Position numbers and translations under genes: made by a program
Notes under the pieces: generated by a model
Databases searched by the model: none
Told to the model about the DNA's origin: nothing
What the model saw: only the letters and a program-made list of their open reading frames with translations
Origin: an uncultured Blautia sp.
GTDB lineage: Bacteria > Bacillota > Clostridia > Lachnospirales > Lachnospiraceae
DNA length: 64,000 nucleotides
NCBI GenBank assembly: GCA_946557785.1
Contig: CAMNTH010000006.1
Location: 1 to 64,000 of the forward strand
Direction: 5' to 3'
Part shown: positions 1 through 15,100 of the stretch, piece by piece
Layout: the number at the start of each line of letters is the position of its first letter
Position numbering within the stretch: the first letter of the stretch is position 1

Positions 1-1
1 T

Positions 2-3000
2 CTCCCCGGTCAGATTTTCCCTTTCTTCATCAAAGATACCGTCATAATCAATATCTTTGAATACGTTTCCGGAAATGCTTCCTTTCTGCAGCGGGGTATA
101 ACCTGCATGGTAATTGGTCAGGTTCCTTCCAATCACCACATTATAGCCTTCCACGAAGCAGCTTCTGTCCACTCCTTCTGTTACATCCGGCTTCCAGTCA
201 GGATCTGTCTCCTTCTCTGCCACAATGATCTTGCCGTCCTTCATTTCCGGCAGCCGGCCGCTGTTCTTGATGATCTGCCCGCTCAGGAGAAGGGCACTGT
301 CCTTTGCCTCCTTATTTGCCTGATATCTGGTCACTGCATAGTCAGCCCTGTCTTTTCCCGTGAGCACATACAGCTCATAACCATAAAGGACTTTCTTGCC
401 ATCCTCCAGGCAGTGGGTAGGAAGGTTCTCAAAGATGTAGCGGCCCTTTTCATCGGTCACTGCACGGGCAATATACTCATCCGCTGCTTCTTCCGGAACA
501 TCCAGGATCCAGGCATCCGCCCATTTATAGCGCTTCAGGCCAATCTCTATTCCTGGGAATACGCCGTCTGCCCTGCCGTCTTCATCCGCATCCGGTTCAT
601 ACAGGCCATCGTAATCCTGGTCGTCAAATACAACACCTTCAATAGTACCTGTCTCTATCTGCTTGTAGCCGGCATTGTAATCTGTCCGTGCCTGTGCAGA
701 CGCCACATTGTAGCCTTCCACAAAATAACTGTCATCAGTAACATCCGGCTTCTCCGGATCCTCCCCGCCCTTTCTGGCCACAATGATCTTATGAGCTTTA
801 ACCTCATCAATGTCCTGCCCCTTCTTAAGCAGCTGACCATCTATCAAAAGGGCACTGTCTCTGGCTCCATTGTTCATCTGATACCTGGTGACTGCAAAGC
901 CATCCTCTTCCTTCAGACCGTCTGTTACATACACTTCATAACCATACAGACGATTAACTCCATGAGCCTTGCTTTCCTCATCCCCTCTGAATAATTCATG
1001 GGTATCCAGGCCGTTGAAAGAATATCTGCCATTCTCATCCGTTGCCGCTGCGGCAAAGAAGCCGGATGCATCTTCCTGGGCAAGCTCCCATGTTCCCTCC
1101 TGGTCTTCACTCTGTATCCAGACATAACGCTTCAGGCCAAGCTGGATATTTTCTAAAAGCTCCTCCCCTTCATTATAAATACCATCATAATTGGAATCCT
1201 TAAACGCAATGCCTTCAATGTTTCCTTTTGCTAAAGCAGTATATCCGGCATTATAATCGGTAACCTCTGCCCCCCGTACAACGTTGTAGTCATTTACATG
1301 GTAAATATCATATACCTCTTCACCATCGTCCCTCTTAGGATCTGCTGCAACAATCTTGCCGTCCAAGAGCTCAGGACGGGAGCCTGCGGTCTTGCGTATC
1401 CGGCCGCTTAAGAACAATGCGCTGTCATTGCTTCCGCCATTTGTTTCATAGCTGACAGTCTCGTATTTCTTGTCATCCGGCTTTCCTTCCTTCAAAAGCC
1501 AAATCTCATAACCATACAGAAGTCTGGTATCTCCTTCTAGCTTATGGGTAGGAACCTCTTCAAAAAGATAGCTTCCGTCATCCTCAATACCATTGCCCCA
1601 TTCTATGATCTGCAGATATTTTCCTCCATCTGCCTGGGGAACAAGCTGCCACTCCTTCCCATCACCGTCTCCAGCCTTATAAACAAATTGCTTCAGGCCA
1701 AGCTTTATTGTTTCAAAGTCTTTCTCACCGGAAAGGGTCTCATCGCCCTTGTCAAAGATACCATCAAAGTTCCAATCAAGGAAGATATTTCCCCGGATGC
1801 TTCCCTTTTGCAAAGGAGTATAGCCTGCGTTGTAGTTATCAAGATGTACACCTGCAATAACATTATATCCTTCTACAAAGTAGCTCTCATCCACGCCGGA
1901 ATCTTCCTCCCCTTTCGGGGCTGCAACAATGATCTTCTCATTAAAGTTTTCCAGAACGCTGTTCCCTTTTTTAAGAATCCGCCTGTCCAAAAGAAGAGCA
2001 CTGTCTTTCTCATTTTCATTTGCCTGATACTTTGTAATGGCATACTTTTCTTCATCCCGGTCATCAAGTATCCACAGCTCATAACCATAAATCGTCTTGC
2101 ATCCATTCTGCTCCAGCTTATAAGTAGGAAGCTTTCCAAAGATGTATCTGCCGCTCTGGTCAGTGACTGCAGCTGCATAAAATCCATCAGGCACCTGCGT
2201 CTGTCCATTGGCCGTGGGTTTTAACGGATCCAGTTTCCATTGACCCATTTCCCATCTGTAACGCTTCAGACCAATATTTACGCCGGCAAATCCTGTTTCC
2301 TGATTTTCTGCCCCATCTTCCGTTGTATCATAAATACCGTCATAATCCTGATCTTCAAAAACAACACCTTCAATGCTTCCTGTTTCCTGGGACTTGTATC
2401 CTGCATTGTAGCCTGTACGGGCTGCAGGAGTTGTTACATCATACTCCTTTACAAAGTAATCCGCCAGCATTTTCTCACGGATACCATCTTCTGTTTTCTT
2501 TTTCGCAACAATAACCTTTTGCCCCAGCATTTCATCCAAAGTCTTGTCAGCCTTGATAAGCTGATTATTATCCACTAGAAGCGCACTGTTTATGTCCTTA
2601 CCGGTTTCTCCGGCCTGGTATACGGTCACTGCATAATCCAGGTCGCTTAATCCCTTTGTCACAAACAGTTCATAACCGTACAGAAGCTTTGTACCATGAT
2701 GCAGGTCCGAACCTTCGATCATTTCATAGGTATCCAGACCTTCAAAGGAATACTCTCCATTTTCATCTGTTTTTGTAAGAGCAAAATACTTCTCGCCATT
2801 TACATCAACATCTGCATCAGATGGAGCAACTATCCATTTATCTCCTGTCTCCGACCACCTATAGCGTTTGATGCCAATCTCTACGCCAGAAAGAGGACCT
2901 TCATTATTTCTTTTTACAGGAGTATAAATACCATTATAGTCCGCATCCTTAAAAGCAATACCCCGGATACTTCCTTTTGCACGCTGTGCATATCCGGCAT

Positions 3001-3590
3001 TATAATCCTCTATGTCCTCTTTTCGTATGACATTGTATCCTTCCACAAGGTAGCTTGTATCAACACCCTCTTCATCTTTTGCAGGATCTGCTACGATTAT
3101 CTTCTGATCCAGCATCTCCGGCAATGCTGCACTTTCCTTCAGGATCTGACCGTCCAGGCCCAAAGCACTGTCTGTTACGCCATTATTCGCTCCATATCCT
3201 GCAGTCTCATACATTCTCTTATCCGGTGCCGTGCCGTCAATCATCCAGATTTCATAGCCATACAGAAGATTAGCCCCCTCTTTCATTATGTGGGTTGGAA
3301 GATTGACAAACTTATAGCTGCCGTCTGCTTCAATACCATTTTCCATCTCCAGAATCTGCAGATATTCTCCATGATCTGCCCCAGGTACAGTCTTCCATTC
3401 CTTCTTATCTTCTTCCCCGGTTTCATAAACGAACTGTTTCAGACCCAGCTTTACATTATGGAAAGCGGTATCTCCCGTTATTGTTTCTGTTTCTTTATGA
3501 AGGACGCCATCATAATTCAGGTCTTTAAATATATTACCCTGAATGGTTCCTTTTTGCAGCGGGGTATAGCCGGCATTGTATTCACTTAAG
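2..3590 (-). repeat. Three-module higher-order repeat, period about 1.74 kb
   Basis: The distal modules are not independent. Type A (LQKGS/TI-x-GN-V/I-F start, GLKQF strand) begins near 3540, 1790 and 60. Type B (AKG-x-I-x-GIAFKD start) begins near 2960 and 1210. Type C (ETG-S/T-IEGVVF start) begins near 2370 and 630. The ABC order is kept, with a period of 1730-1750 bp. This points to duplication of a three-module block after single modules had diverged. The module near 4120 is B-like, so an older unit may precede it. The array continues beyond the window. Confidence 0.75.
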
Positions 3591-6500
3591 GCTTCTGAAA
3601 GGATCAGGCTATAGCCTTCCGTATAGTAATCCGGATCGGCTTCCTTATTTTCCGTATCCTCATCCTTTTTCCGGGCTTTCGCTATAACAAGCTTGCCGTC
3701 TTTCATTTCTGTTTTAATGATCAGATTTGCTTCCGGCTTGATAACCTGGCAGTTTATCTTCACTGCGCTGTCATCTCTTCCATGGTTCATCTGATATCTG
3801 GTAATCGCCTGTTTCGATGCATCAATTCCATCAATCACATATACTTCATAACCATAAAGACGGTTTACGCCATCTGCCGTATCCTTCTCATAATACAGTT
3901 CATGAGTATCCAGGTCTTCAAAGATAAAGCTCCCATTCTCATCGGTCTTTACAGTTTCAAAATAATCATTACCAGCCTGCTGCGAAAGTTCCCAATGTCC
4001 AGAATCTTTTTCTTCATCCTTAGCCCATACATAGCGCTTCAAACCAAGGGTTACTTTTTCCAAAGGCTTATCCATATCTAAAGAGTTATAAATACCATTA
4101 TAATCAGCATCATTAAATACGGCTCCTGAGATACTGCCTTTTATCCTGCTCACATATCCTGCATTATAGTCAGAAATATCTTTTGCTTCCAGAACGTTAT
4201 ATTTACCAATCTTGTAATGGAGATAGTTTTCATCTGTCACATCATTCTTATTCAGTGATGCTACAACGATTTTTCCCTCATATACCTCTGGCAAATCTGT
4301 TCTTTCCTTAACGATTCTGGTATCCAGGCAAAGAGAACTATCACTCTCTCCATAATTCCTTCCATACCTGGTCTGCTCAAAGAGCTTCTTATCCGGAGCC
4401 TGAATGACATACAGTTCATAGCCATACAGATAATTGTCTGCAACCCGGCTGTTGTCCTTTTTGATCAGTTTGCTTGTTTCCAGATTCTCAAAGCTGTAGG
4501 TTCCATCCTCCCCTGCCTTGGCAATATCCAGATACTCTGCATCCTTATCAACCTTTATCCATTCAAAGGTTCCGTCATCTTTCTGCTCTTTTGCATATCC
4601 GCCGGTTTGATCAAGAGTCCAGCTTCCATCTTTATAGTAGTAACGCTTCAGGCCAATAACAGCATCTGAAAGTCCCGGGACTCCTTTACGTTCTGCTGCA
4701 TCAAGCTTTCCATCATAATCCAGATCCTGGAATATGTTTCCGCTGATGCTTCCCAATCCGTATTCCAAAAATCCCATGTTATACCAGAACCGTCTTGAAC
4801 CCTGGGCACAGTCATAGCCATCCACCACATCTGACAGATCGGAATGATCTCCGCCTTCATCCAGCTTAGATGCAATGATAGTATAATTATCCTTTAGCTC
4901 ACCCGTTTCGGTACTTTTGTTATCCTCTGTCTTCTTACTCTGCTGGGTATCAGCCAAAAGCATACTATCAGAGAACTTTCCACCCTTCTGATAATAGGTT
5001 GCCGCCAAAGTCCGGTTCCCCTGACCCTTTGGCATATCCAGAAGGTATACTTCATATCCGTATAACTGGGGTTTATCCGAATGATAATCACCTTCATGTC
5101 CCGCATGGGTAGGCAGATTGTCGAATACATATTTTCCATCGCTTCCGCTTCTTGTAATTTTGTAATAACCATCTGTATTATTACCGTTTTCTGTCCACGT
5201 CCACTCCAGAGTTTCTGCCCCATCCTTTACGGTATTCACTTGTTCCCACTTATAGCGCTTCAGACCGATCCGTGCATTGGAGATTGGCTTATCAGCTGAC
5301 TCTTCCTTATCCTCGCTTCCTCCATCTCCGGACGTATCTTCGCTCAATCCGTTATATACGCCGTCGCGGTTAAAATCAAGGAACATCCATCCAGTAATCG
5401 TAGACGTCTTTATGTCAGTATATCCGATATGATATGTCAAGATTCTTTCTACACCAAGGTCATAGGAAACCTTCTTAGCCAAATCCGCTTTCCCAGGAAC
5501 ATCTACAATATTGTCATTCACAGCTTCATTCGATTCTATTCCTGACAATCCTGTGCTTTGGGCTGCTATCACAAAGCCATCTACTTCTTCATCTTTATTC
5601 CCCGCATATACGCCGTCAATGCTTCTAGTTAAGAAATAATCCGGAAGTACTTTACGAAGAGTGTTATTCACCTGCTCATCCTGACTATTTCCATCCTCAA
5701 GAGGATGTCTGGTTACATGGTATCCCGGAGGAATCACATTTACCGTCAGCTTATAGCCTGCAAGATAGTTCTCATATTTTCCGTCATTATTCAGATCTAA
5801 TGCAAACTGCGTAGGCACCTTTATTTCATATGTACCGTCACTATCTGCCATAATCTTTGCAGTATAAGACTTCTTCTCAGGCAGAGGCATCCATTGTTTT
5901 TCTCCAGGATCATAGTAATATCCATCTGCTGTTACCTTGATTGCTTTGTCTGCCAGTTTACCAACAGCAGCCTTCAGGTTTTCAGAGTAATCTTCACCCT
6001 CACAAATAAACCCACTATAATTCAGGTCATCAAACACCAGCCCCTTAATAGTGGTTAATGGATATTTCAGATAGCCGGCATCATAGCCGCCCTGGGTGCG
6101 TGCTAATACAATGTCATACCATGTATCAAGATATTTCAGAGTATACAGCGCTCCATTTTCACCGCATTCCGTTCCATCGCTGTTTGCGGGATATGGAGGT
6201 TCCTTGTCAGGCTCTTTGGTATGCTCATCTGCAACGATGATATACTCATCCTCTGCATTGAGCAGCAGCTCATCATTATCTTCCTTCAGGTCATTATTGC
6301 GCTCTCCATTTTCTCCCACTTGCCGATATAATGTAAGAGCGTAAATTTTCTTATCCGGATGGTCTTTCAGCATTGCCTTATAGCCTGCCAGATAGTAGTT
6401 TTCTTTTCCTGACTCTTCTTTCCTGTAAACATATGGATCCAGATTTCCGATTTCAAAATTTCCATCTTTATCTGTTACATCTTCATATTTGGCTGAAGCA

Positions 6501-9180
6501 AACTCTTTATCTTGTATCCATATCCACGGCGCATCCGGATCTTTTGCATCCGGATCAGGCGCATAATAATACCTCTTTACAGTAACCTTTACACCTTGGA
6601 TTCCAGACTCACTGATCTGCTCTTCTTCAGCTTCTTCTTCACCGGCTTCCTCCATAAGGCCATTATAATTGCCATCCAGCCATACACGGCCTGTTACGCT
6701 GCCCCTGCAAAATGCTGTGAAACCAGCATCATATCCGGAAATATCCACTACCTTATTAATATCAAAATGACCAAGGTCATTGTGGATCATATAGATACTT
6801 TGGTTCTTCAGTTCCTCTTTACCATATTCCGTCTCCAGATCCGTCTCATCAATCTGCTTTGCAACAATAATGGGAGCTCCGTCCTTCTCATTCAGCAGCA
6901 TACTTTCTTTCCAAAGATCGCTGTCTGAAGCAGGGCTTCCTACACGATGTCTGGTTACTGCATATCGGAGGTTCTCCTCCTGTCCAAGAGCCTCCATATC
7001 GTCTTTGGACACCTGGATCTGATATCCCGCCAGGAACCGCTTCTGTACCTGTGTACCATCTGTCTCGCTGGTCTTCAGTATTACATTAGATCTTACGTTG
7101 TCAAAAACGTATTCCCCTTTCTCATTTGTAACAGCCGTTTTACGATATCCATTTACAGTGCCGGGAACATCCTCAAACAAACCCGGCTGCGCCATTTCAG
7201 CTTTATCCAGCTTCTGCCAGCCTTTTCCGTCCTTATAAACATAAGGGATGAGGGTCAGTTCCATACCCTGGATTCCAGGTTCCTCCTGCTTTGCACCATC
7301 CGCATCTTCATAGGTTCCCCTCTGTCCATCATAGTTCTTGTCATCCCATACGATGCCTTTCACTGATGCATAGTCCACTTCTACAAAACCGGCATCTAAA
7401 TCCAGAATTCGAAGGGCTTTGGAAATATCGTAAGTCTTATCCCCCACTTTCTTCTCGTAAATATTATCAATATCACTTTCAGAATTTTCCACTTCTTCCG
7501 CAATGATCAGAGGCTCCGTATTCAGATACCTGTAACCATCCTTTGTATCATTTGAATCCTCCAGCGGAAGGTCGCTGTCATTATCTGACGGCATATGATA
7601 TTTGGTCGGTACAAAACCCTTGGGCATGGTATCCATCTTAAGCTTCACTTTATAGCCTGCAAGATAAACCTCTTCGCTTCCATCCTCAGCTTCTGCCGTA
7701 TGGGAAGTATCTACTTTTTGGAATACATAGCCCGACTTTGTTTTTATGGTACGTTCCGGCTCCTCAGCTTTTACCCATGTGCCATTGGTACCGTCCTCTT
7801 CCGGAACATAGTACCACTTCTCCAGTGCCAGCTCCACGTCCGGAATATCCGGCTCTGTAACCCAGTAACCATTTTCATCCTGATATACGTCACGGACGCC
7901 ATTGTAATTTTCATCATTGAATACATATTTTCCTATGTATCCTTTTCCTGCCTCTACAAATCCCAGTCCAATCCTCTGATAAATCCCGTAGCTTCCACGG
8001 TCAATTTCCCCTCTGTCATAAAACTTATTTCTTGGATCTGCTACAAACACAGCAGTGCAGTTCTTGCCCAGCTTCTTATTCCGTACCAGGTCATTGTCCA
8101 ATTCCAGTTCCAAAGGATTTGTACTCTGATTTACAGGAGAAGGCACATATACGATATTGTCTTCACCAGAACCATCCGCCGGTTTTGCACTGGTACCATC
8201 TGCCTCGATTATATAGCTTCGATACTGATAAAGCGCAGTTTCAAAGTACCCTTTCTCATCCGTTACAAGAAAATCTATTGCTTTTCCATTGGCATCGTAA
8301 ACAGTTCCTTCATAGCTGTCGCTCTCAGGCAGATATTCATGAATGCTCACTTTTACGCCTTTCAGCTTTTTCTCATCCGGATCCATCCATCCGTTAGTTC
8401 CGGCATCATCACCATCTCCCAGCTCTGATCCATCGCCTTCAGGTGCATCCGTCTCATCATTCTCAGACTGATCAAGCCAAGCATAGCCGCTGTAAACAAA
8501 AGAAGGTGCTACTCCAAGATCATATGCGGTCATTTTTACATCATACGCCTTGTAATTCTTAGGATCCTGCCCTATGGCATCAATTGTAATAACGCCTGTT
8601 TCAATGGTAAGGCTCTCTGCTTTTTCACCTGTCGGCAGAACATCCTTTGCACCGAATAACCCATCGGGACGGTAAACAGTGAGGTTTGTCTCGTTATCCT
8701 CAATCCCAAGGGATCTTGTAGTCAGTGCATATTTATCGTAGGTTCCCCTCGGGAAGGTATAACGAAGCCTATATTTTCCTGGTGCAAGATTGGACATTAC
8801 AAAATAGCCATCATGCTCATACGCATCTTTTTCCGTAATATAGTATTTCGGACCATTGATCAGATATACATAATTGTTTTGGGCATCACGCTTAGGTTCA
8901 CCTGTGCTGCGATCTGTCTCGCAGAATCTTCCATCCGGTGTAATTCCAACGGTAATGCCATCCTGGTTTACCGGATACCCCGTCTCTGACAGCAGCTCTA
9001 CTTTAACGCCGTTGATACCCGGATCATCAATCTCGCCGTCATAATCCAAATCCTTTGTTGCCCTGTTCAGGATATACCTTCCATTTGGAGATTCCATGTA
9101 TTCTCCATCATCCAGGAATGTCCCGCTGTAGTTTTCATCCAGCCATACATAATGTCCGATGTAGCCTCTGTCATAAGGAG
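2..9180 (-). repeat. Sixteen SdrD-B-like module repeats inside the giant gene
   Basis: The module start motif (G-x-V/I-F/W-x-D-x-N/D-Y-D/N-G) recurs near 9150, 8480, 7930, 7350, 6690, 6040, 5390, 4740, 4120, 3540, 2960, 2370, 1790, 1210, 630 and 60. Spacing is about 550-670 bp (185-220 residues), and the last module is cut by the window edge. Modules from about 5.4 kb downward share GLKRY, a Tyr-x-Phe/Leu-x-T-H strand, LYGYE-hydrophobic and a closing YNAGY. Modules nearer the N-terminus are more diverged. The D-x-D/N-x-D-G loops resemble the calcium-binding loops of staphylococcal SdrD B repeats, so calcium-stiffened rods are a reasonable inference. Confidence 0.85.
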
Positions 9181-12100
9181 CATCCAGGTAAACGCCTGCC
9201 ATACTGGAGCCTTTTACATTTCCATTCGTACCATTCCAAACAGCAAAATCGTTCCATCCTGTATAATCTCTTACCTTACCTGCCAGGCTTTCATCCTCCA
9301 GTGTAAATTCCGGATACAAAGGCAGGTTCAGCGGTGCCTTCATATTATAGGAAAGGATCAGATATTCCCGTCCTCCCAATTCAAAGTCTGACTTGGTTTC
9401 CACATACAAAGCCTGGGCATGTTTTTCCAGTTCCTTACGGTCAGGAGATGCAAGCAGTTCCCTCAATGGCACGAAATATTTTCTTTTGTTCGTATCATTT
9501 TGGATACCATACATTGTTTCATAGAATTTCGAATCCCCTTCCCGCGTAGCTGGCGGCAAAGTATCTACAGATTTAGGAATAATCTTTCCGTTTTCAGATG
9601 CAAATGGACCTACCCAAATATGAAGATCGCTTCCATCTTTCATATCTGTATCCTGTCCATCCTTTTGCAATATAACCTTCACTGTACTAAGATCAATATA
9701 TCCGCGCCATTTGGAGTTACGAGGCGTTGCATTTCCCGCAGAATCTGCGATTGGACTATAGTCCTTTACATACGGCAGCATATCATAAATTACCGGATGC
9801 TTAAACCTTCTGGCATTTTCCATCAAGTCACTCATAGGATTATATGCCATCACGTCAAAAGAGTAATAAGAACCCTCTGGTACAAGAGATGGGTTTCTGT
9901 CATTTCCTCCTGCAAGAAGCCCGCTGCCATATTCTGAATGTGAAATTTTCTTACGTTCCAATTCACCTGATAAATCAAAGGAAATGCCGCTCAGTGTCTT
10001 AACAATGGCAGTCTCACTATATTGGATATTATTGTTATTAATATCACGGGTATCCTGCTCATAAGAATAAGATTCTTTAATATTATCTCCTGCATTGCTC
10101 GGGAAATATGGTATAAAGGAACCCTTCTTAAAACCATATGATTTACATTCCAGAAGCTTGGAGTTTCCTGTACCGCCATTATTCAGGGATACGGGCACCA
10201 TAAAGTCAATTACGATTCTCTGGCCTGCCTTCAAGGTCTTATTTGTATCTGCAGTCCATGTAAGAACTCTTCTCAGGTACTTGTTGGATATATCGGTTTC
10301 CTTATCATAAATCTCAAGGGTGACATCTTTGATCACATCTTCCGTATCTTCAACTGGTACCCAATTTCCATCCTCATCCTCTTCTTCAAGATGCCATGTC
10401 CATTTTGAGTCTTTGGCTTCAATGGCATTCTTTCCTACATAGTCCTTATGCAGCGGCGACTCCTCATCAACCGTACTGTAGGATATTTCCTCATAATTCA
10501 AATACTTTGTTGGATCTTCCGGATCTGTTGTCACATCAATGTTCTGAATATAAGGCAGCACAACCGATACCTGTACACCTGTTGCAGCATCCGCAGTCTC
10601 CTTCTGCCCTTCTTCATCAAGCTGTCTCTGGGAAAGATTGGTCAGTGTAGCCGTATATTTCATCATGGTACTGCTGGGGCTGATCATAACATTATCTACC
10701 CATTTGAATTCACTCTCCAGGTTTTCATCCATTCCCCACTTCAGATACTGCTGGCTCAGTTCCATTCCGATTACCGGTTTTTCACTGGTTACATAATATC
10801 CTGCACGGGATCTGTCTGCTATCTGACCCCACTGGTAATCATCGTACTTTGACCATCCATTTACAAAATGGTTCACATGAAGTTTATAGGAATCCAGGTT
10901 CTTTATAATCAGATTAATATACGCTGCTTTTCCATCTGATTTTGAGGTAACATCCACTGGCAGTTCCTCAAGGTTTGTATGATTCGGATCAATATCATTC
11001 ATCTCCTGATCCCCTTCAGTCTCAGGATCTGCATCAATATCAAGCCGGAAACCTGTAGGAACCGGATACAGCTTGTCCCCGGTTGTAATCACATAACGAA
11101 GCTGATATATTCCTTTTTCCAGATCCTTATTTGTTTTCGCCAACTTGGTGATATCAATCACTTTATTTTCTGTGATAGAAACACCGTCTGCCTCATCCGG
11201 AAATGCAAGTGCTGTCAGGTCGATCCAACCATTGTTCTCTTCCCAATTTTCATCAGTAAACTCTCCAAGATTGTGGTAAGAAACATTCTTATCTGCCGGC
11301 TCACCATCCTCGCTGCACAATGCCAGGACTCTTACTTTCAGCTTCTCCTGCAGTGCTGTACGATAATCTTCATCTTGGCAGCTATCCGGAATTTCCCATA
11401 CACCGGTGCCGATTGCCTGAACCATAGCTGTGACTTTTCTGCCGGAAGTGCCCGCTTCTTCTCTGGTACCTTCATTCGTTCCCTTATATGGAATACGATA
11501 GTCAAGCATAAATACCGGAACCTCGCTTCCGTCATTTACTGCTTCATCAATATATACAGTCATGTCATCCACGCCCTTTATCGAGGGATCATCAGTAACT
11601 GTTTTATCTCCAATAAGGTCAGGATTGTCAATATTGATACGTTGTATGGAAGTATCTATCCGCACAATTGCATGGGGTTTCAATATGATCACAGCTGCAG
11701 TTACATCCGCTGCATATTTTTCGTCGTAATCCTCATCTTCATCCCAGTCAATCTTTGGTGTTTCACTGTCCGCTTCTTCCCGAACCCAGGTAATCCTGGA
11801 ATCATCATATTGGGCAAATACATCCTTGAAGCCAGCCCCCTGTGATGTTTCCGCACCTTCCCCATCCGGCCCGGAATTTTCCTCCAGCTCATGAAGATAC
11901 GTTCCGCTCATATCATCCAGCGTTACATAGGTATCTGCTTTATAAGCGTTATCCCAATAAGACTCACCGGACAAAATACCGTCAGAAGATCCAGCTCTGT
12001 CAATTGTCGTCTTAAGACCAAGAACCAGTGTATCACCCCTGCCAAAATATCCCGGAAGCTTCTCACCATTAAGATAATCCTTATAGGTTATATTTTCTAA

Positions 12101-15100
12101 GTTAGCTCCTGCTGTCGTGATCTCGAATACAAGTTTTTCTGTATAATCATCATTTTCAATATGCTCCAGCAGTTTCACCTCATACCCTTTCTTTCCAAGA
12201 TCTGCAAACGGTATTTTTTCTTCCGTTCCATTGCTGCTTTTATAAATCAGGTATAAGTTTTCATCATTTACCTTTTGGGTATCCGGATCAGATATTCCAT
12301 CATACCGTACAAGGGAAGGCAGGACAACTGCCACCTTCATCTTACTGTGCTTCACGTCACCGTGATGCATATAATCTGACTGGACAGCGGCGTTGGTAAT
12401 CTCTACATTATAGTAAAGATTGTCTCCATAATTTACTGTCTTTGCAGGAGCATCGGAGGTAATATCCGTATTGGGGGGATAGTATGTATAAATCCCTTCC
12501 TTTCCTTTTGCTGAACGGCCCCCTTCCTCAACCTCCTGCAGATTATCTGCAGCCTTTAATGACACATAACTCTTATTTTCAATCTTGGGATACTTCACCA
12601 TAACCCGGTTTGTCGTATGAACACCGGAATCATCGCCCTTATCAGTCTTAGTATCTCCGTCAATATCCGCATTTTGCAGATGAAGAGATCCGCGGTGTGC
12701 CGGATAAGACTCCATATCCAATCCATTCAAGTCCTTTTCCCAATAACGCTGATTTCCTCTCTTGTCTGTAGAACCCAGCACGTTTAAATAGGAGCTTGTA
12801 TTTCCCAATGTCTTCGTGGTATTAGGCAGGATGGGTAAATGTCCATTATCCTCAAATACACCTGCTGCAATATCTCTTCGTTTATCCGCTGGAATAGCCG
12901 GAACATTCAGGTTGGGATCAGTTTTCTTCCAGTTTTCAACCCATTTCATATAATCCGTTACCTGGCGATTGCCCACCCAGTATGGGTTTTCTTCTCTCCC
13001 GTCTGCATATCTGGCATCTCTTACTTCCGTATCCAGCCGGAATTTGAAGTTCTCCAGTTCGCTGGTAACAAATACATGATTATCCTGGTATTGATCAAGA
13101 AGCTCATCATTTGTCTGTCCGTCTTTTACATCCTTATTTGGTCCGCCTACAGTAAAGAACTGGAAGGAAAAAATTCTGGCCTGCTCTGAAGCAATCTTCG
13201 CTTTATTCGGATTGCTGATATTCACCCCGGTATTTCCTCCATCATTCCTCTGCCGGAAGGTAATCTGGTAGCGGCCTTCCTCTGTTCCATCCCCCTTCTT
13301 AATCTTGATATATTCTACTTCAGCCTGATATTTATTTTTCTCCTTATCATCAAGCTTTCCTATAGCACAGTTATCATTGGAATAGCTTCCCCCATAGAGA
13401 CTCCATGCCAGTTCCTTCTTTGCATTGGCTTCATTATCCTCTGTAAACAATTCCCCATCCGCAGTCTTTGGAACAATTCCCGACGGAAGAATATCTGTTA
13501 CAAGAGGATAATAAAGGGTTCCTTTGTTTCCTCCATCTGTGGCATAAGTATGTTTTGATTTGTAGTAGTCAATACGTCTGCCCAGATACCCTGGCGGATC
13601 CCAATCAAGGTTCGGCGCCAGGGTGTTAAGCCAATATTTATTTTCCACATGTATATTCATCGTGGAATTCTCGCCCTGGGGATCCAGATACCACTCTTCT
13701 TTGTTTGAACCATCTAGGTTGTTTTTGCCAACAGTCGTCCATGTTCGGATCAATGGCTTCCGCATGTGGGCACGGGTTCCTGTACTCGCATAAGTATTCC
13801 TCTGTCCGCTTTTGAAAGCATCCCTGCCCCCGCCATCTGAAAGAACATTCTGATCAGATACCTCTTTGTTAGAGATATTCATTCCATTGATATACGGCAT
13901 ATTTGGAGATCCATTAATGTAATATCTGCCGTCATAGATATTTTCATAGCTATAACCTGAGCTATAATAATAGCTGTTCCAGATATAATCCATACCGCCG
14001 TACTGGGTACTGGTCCGCAGGTTATCAGGCAGTGCAGTCAGATAGTTGTGTCCCCAAAGGGTAGTTGTATCATAAATCTGATAATACAGCTGATCCTTTT
14101 CATCCTGTTCAGATTCTGTATATGGTCTCACCATTACTTCATCATACCAGTATTCGCTTTCCGCAGTTGCATACACATGGGATGGAATATCCACATGTAT
14201 CATATAGCCTGACTGCGTTTTACGGTTAAACCATTTCTTCAGAGATTCCTTTACTGTAATCTTCAGAACCCAGGAATTATTTCCTGAATAATAAGGATCC
14301 TTGCCATAATTATCCCCTGTTCTGTTAAGTCCGCTAAGAAGAGGATCCCGCATTGTATTAGGAGTTCGATAACTTCCTCCCTCTCCTGGCCGCTGCAAAA
14401 TCTCTGCTCTCACCTTGCTGGCATCAATATTACTATAGCCAGGCTTCCAGGATGTTCCGCTGCTTAAAATCTGCGCTGTAACGTTTACAGAATCCCCTGT
14501 TAAAACAGGCTCTATTCCATAAGGCATAATATAAATAAATTCTACGCCGCCGCTAAGATCCCAGTCACCGTAATTGTATGCCCCTATACGGGAAGTAAAG
14601 TTCTGGTCATATTCCAGTGTCGTGATATTATCGTCATTATACAGCTTTACACGGGTGTCCTTCTTTGTATAATTCGTGCTGCTGAATGTAGAATGAGGAT
14701 ATGTGTTATGATGAATATCACGGGGTATTCCATCATGGGGTGTAGGAAGGTACTCTCTTGAGGAAAGGTAATCTGCCGCACCGGTCATCTCCGAGCTTGC
14801 CGCTAGCCATGCAGTCTGCAAATGAAGGCGTGCCTCCGCCCATATTGCTGCTTCCTCATGCATTCCCTCTTCATTTATATTAATACTGTTATTTCTGTAC
14901 TGCATCACACCAGTATACCAGTCTCGCACTTTACCTGAAGTATACCAGCTTCCTGTCTCTGATTTATTGTAAGATGCACTGGTTGGCAGGCTCTTTACAG
15001 ATGCAGGCTTGTTTGGTATATACCGTGCGCTTTGCTGATTATTGCGGGTCTGGATATCGCCATCCTTCAGAACACCGTTGCCGCCGCCAAATCTACTGTC

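Noticed and set aside
2..9180. Regularly spaced repeats as a CRISPR array
   Set aside because: Period near 600 bp, coding throughout and protein-level similarity; they are protein modules.
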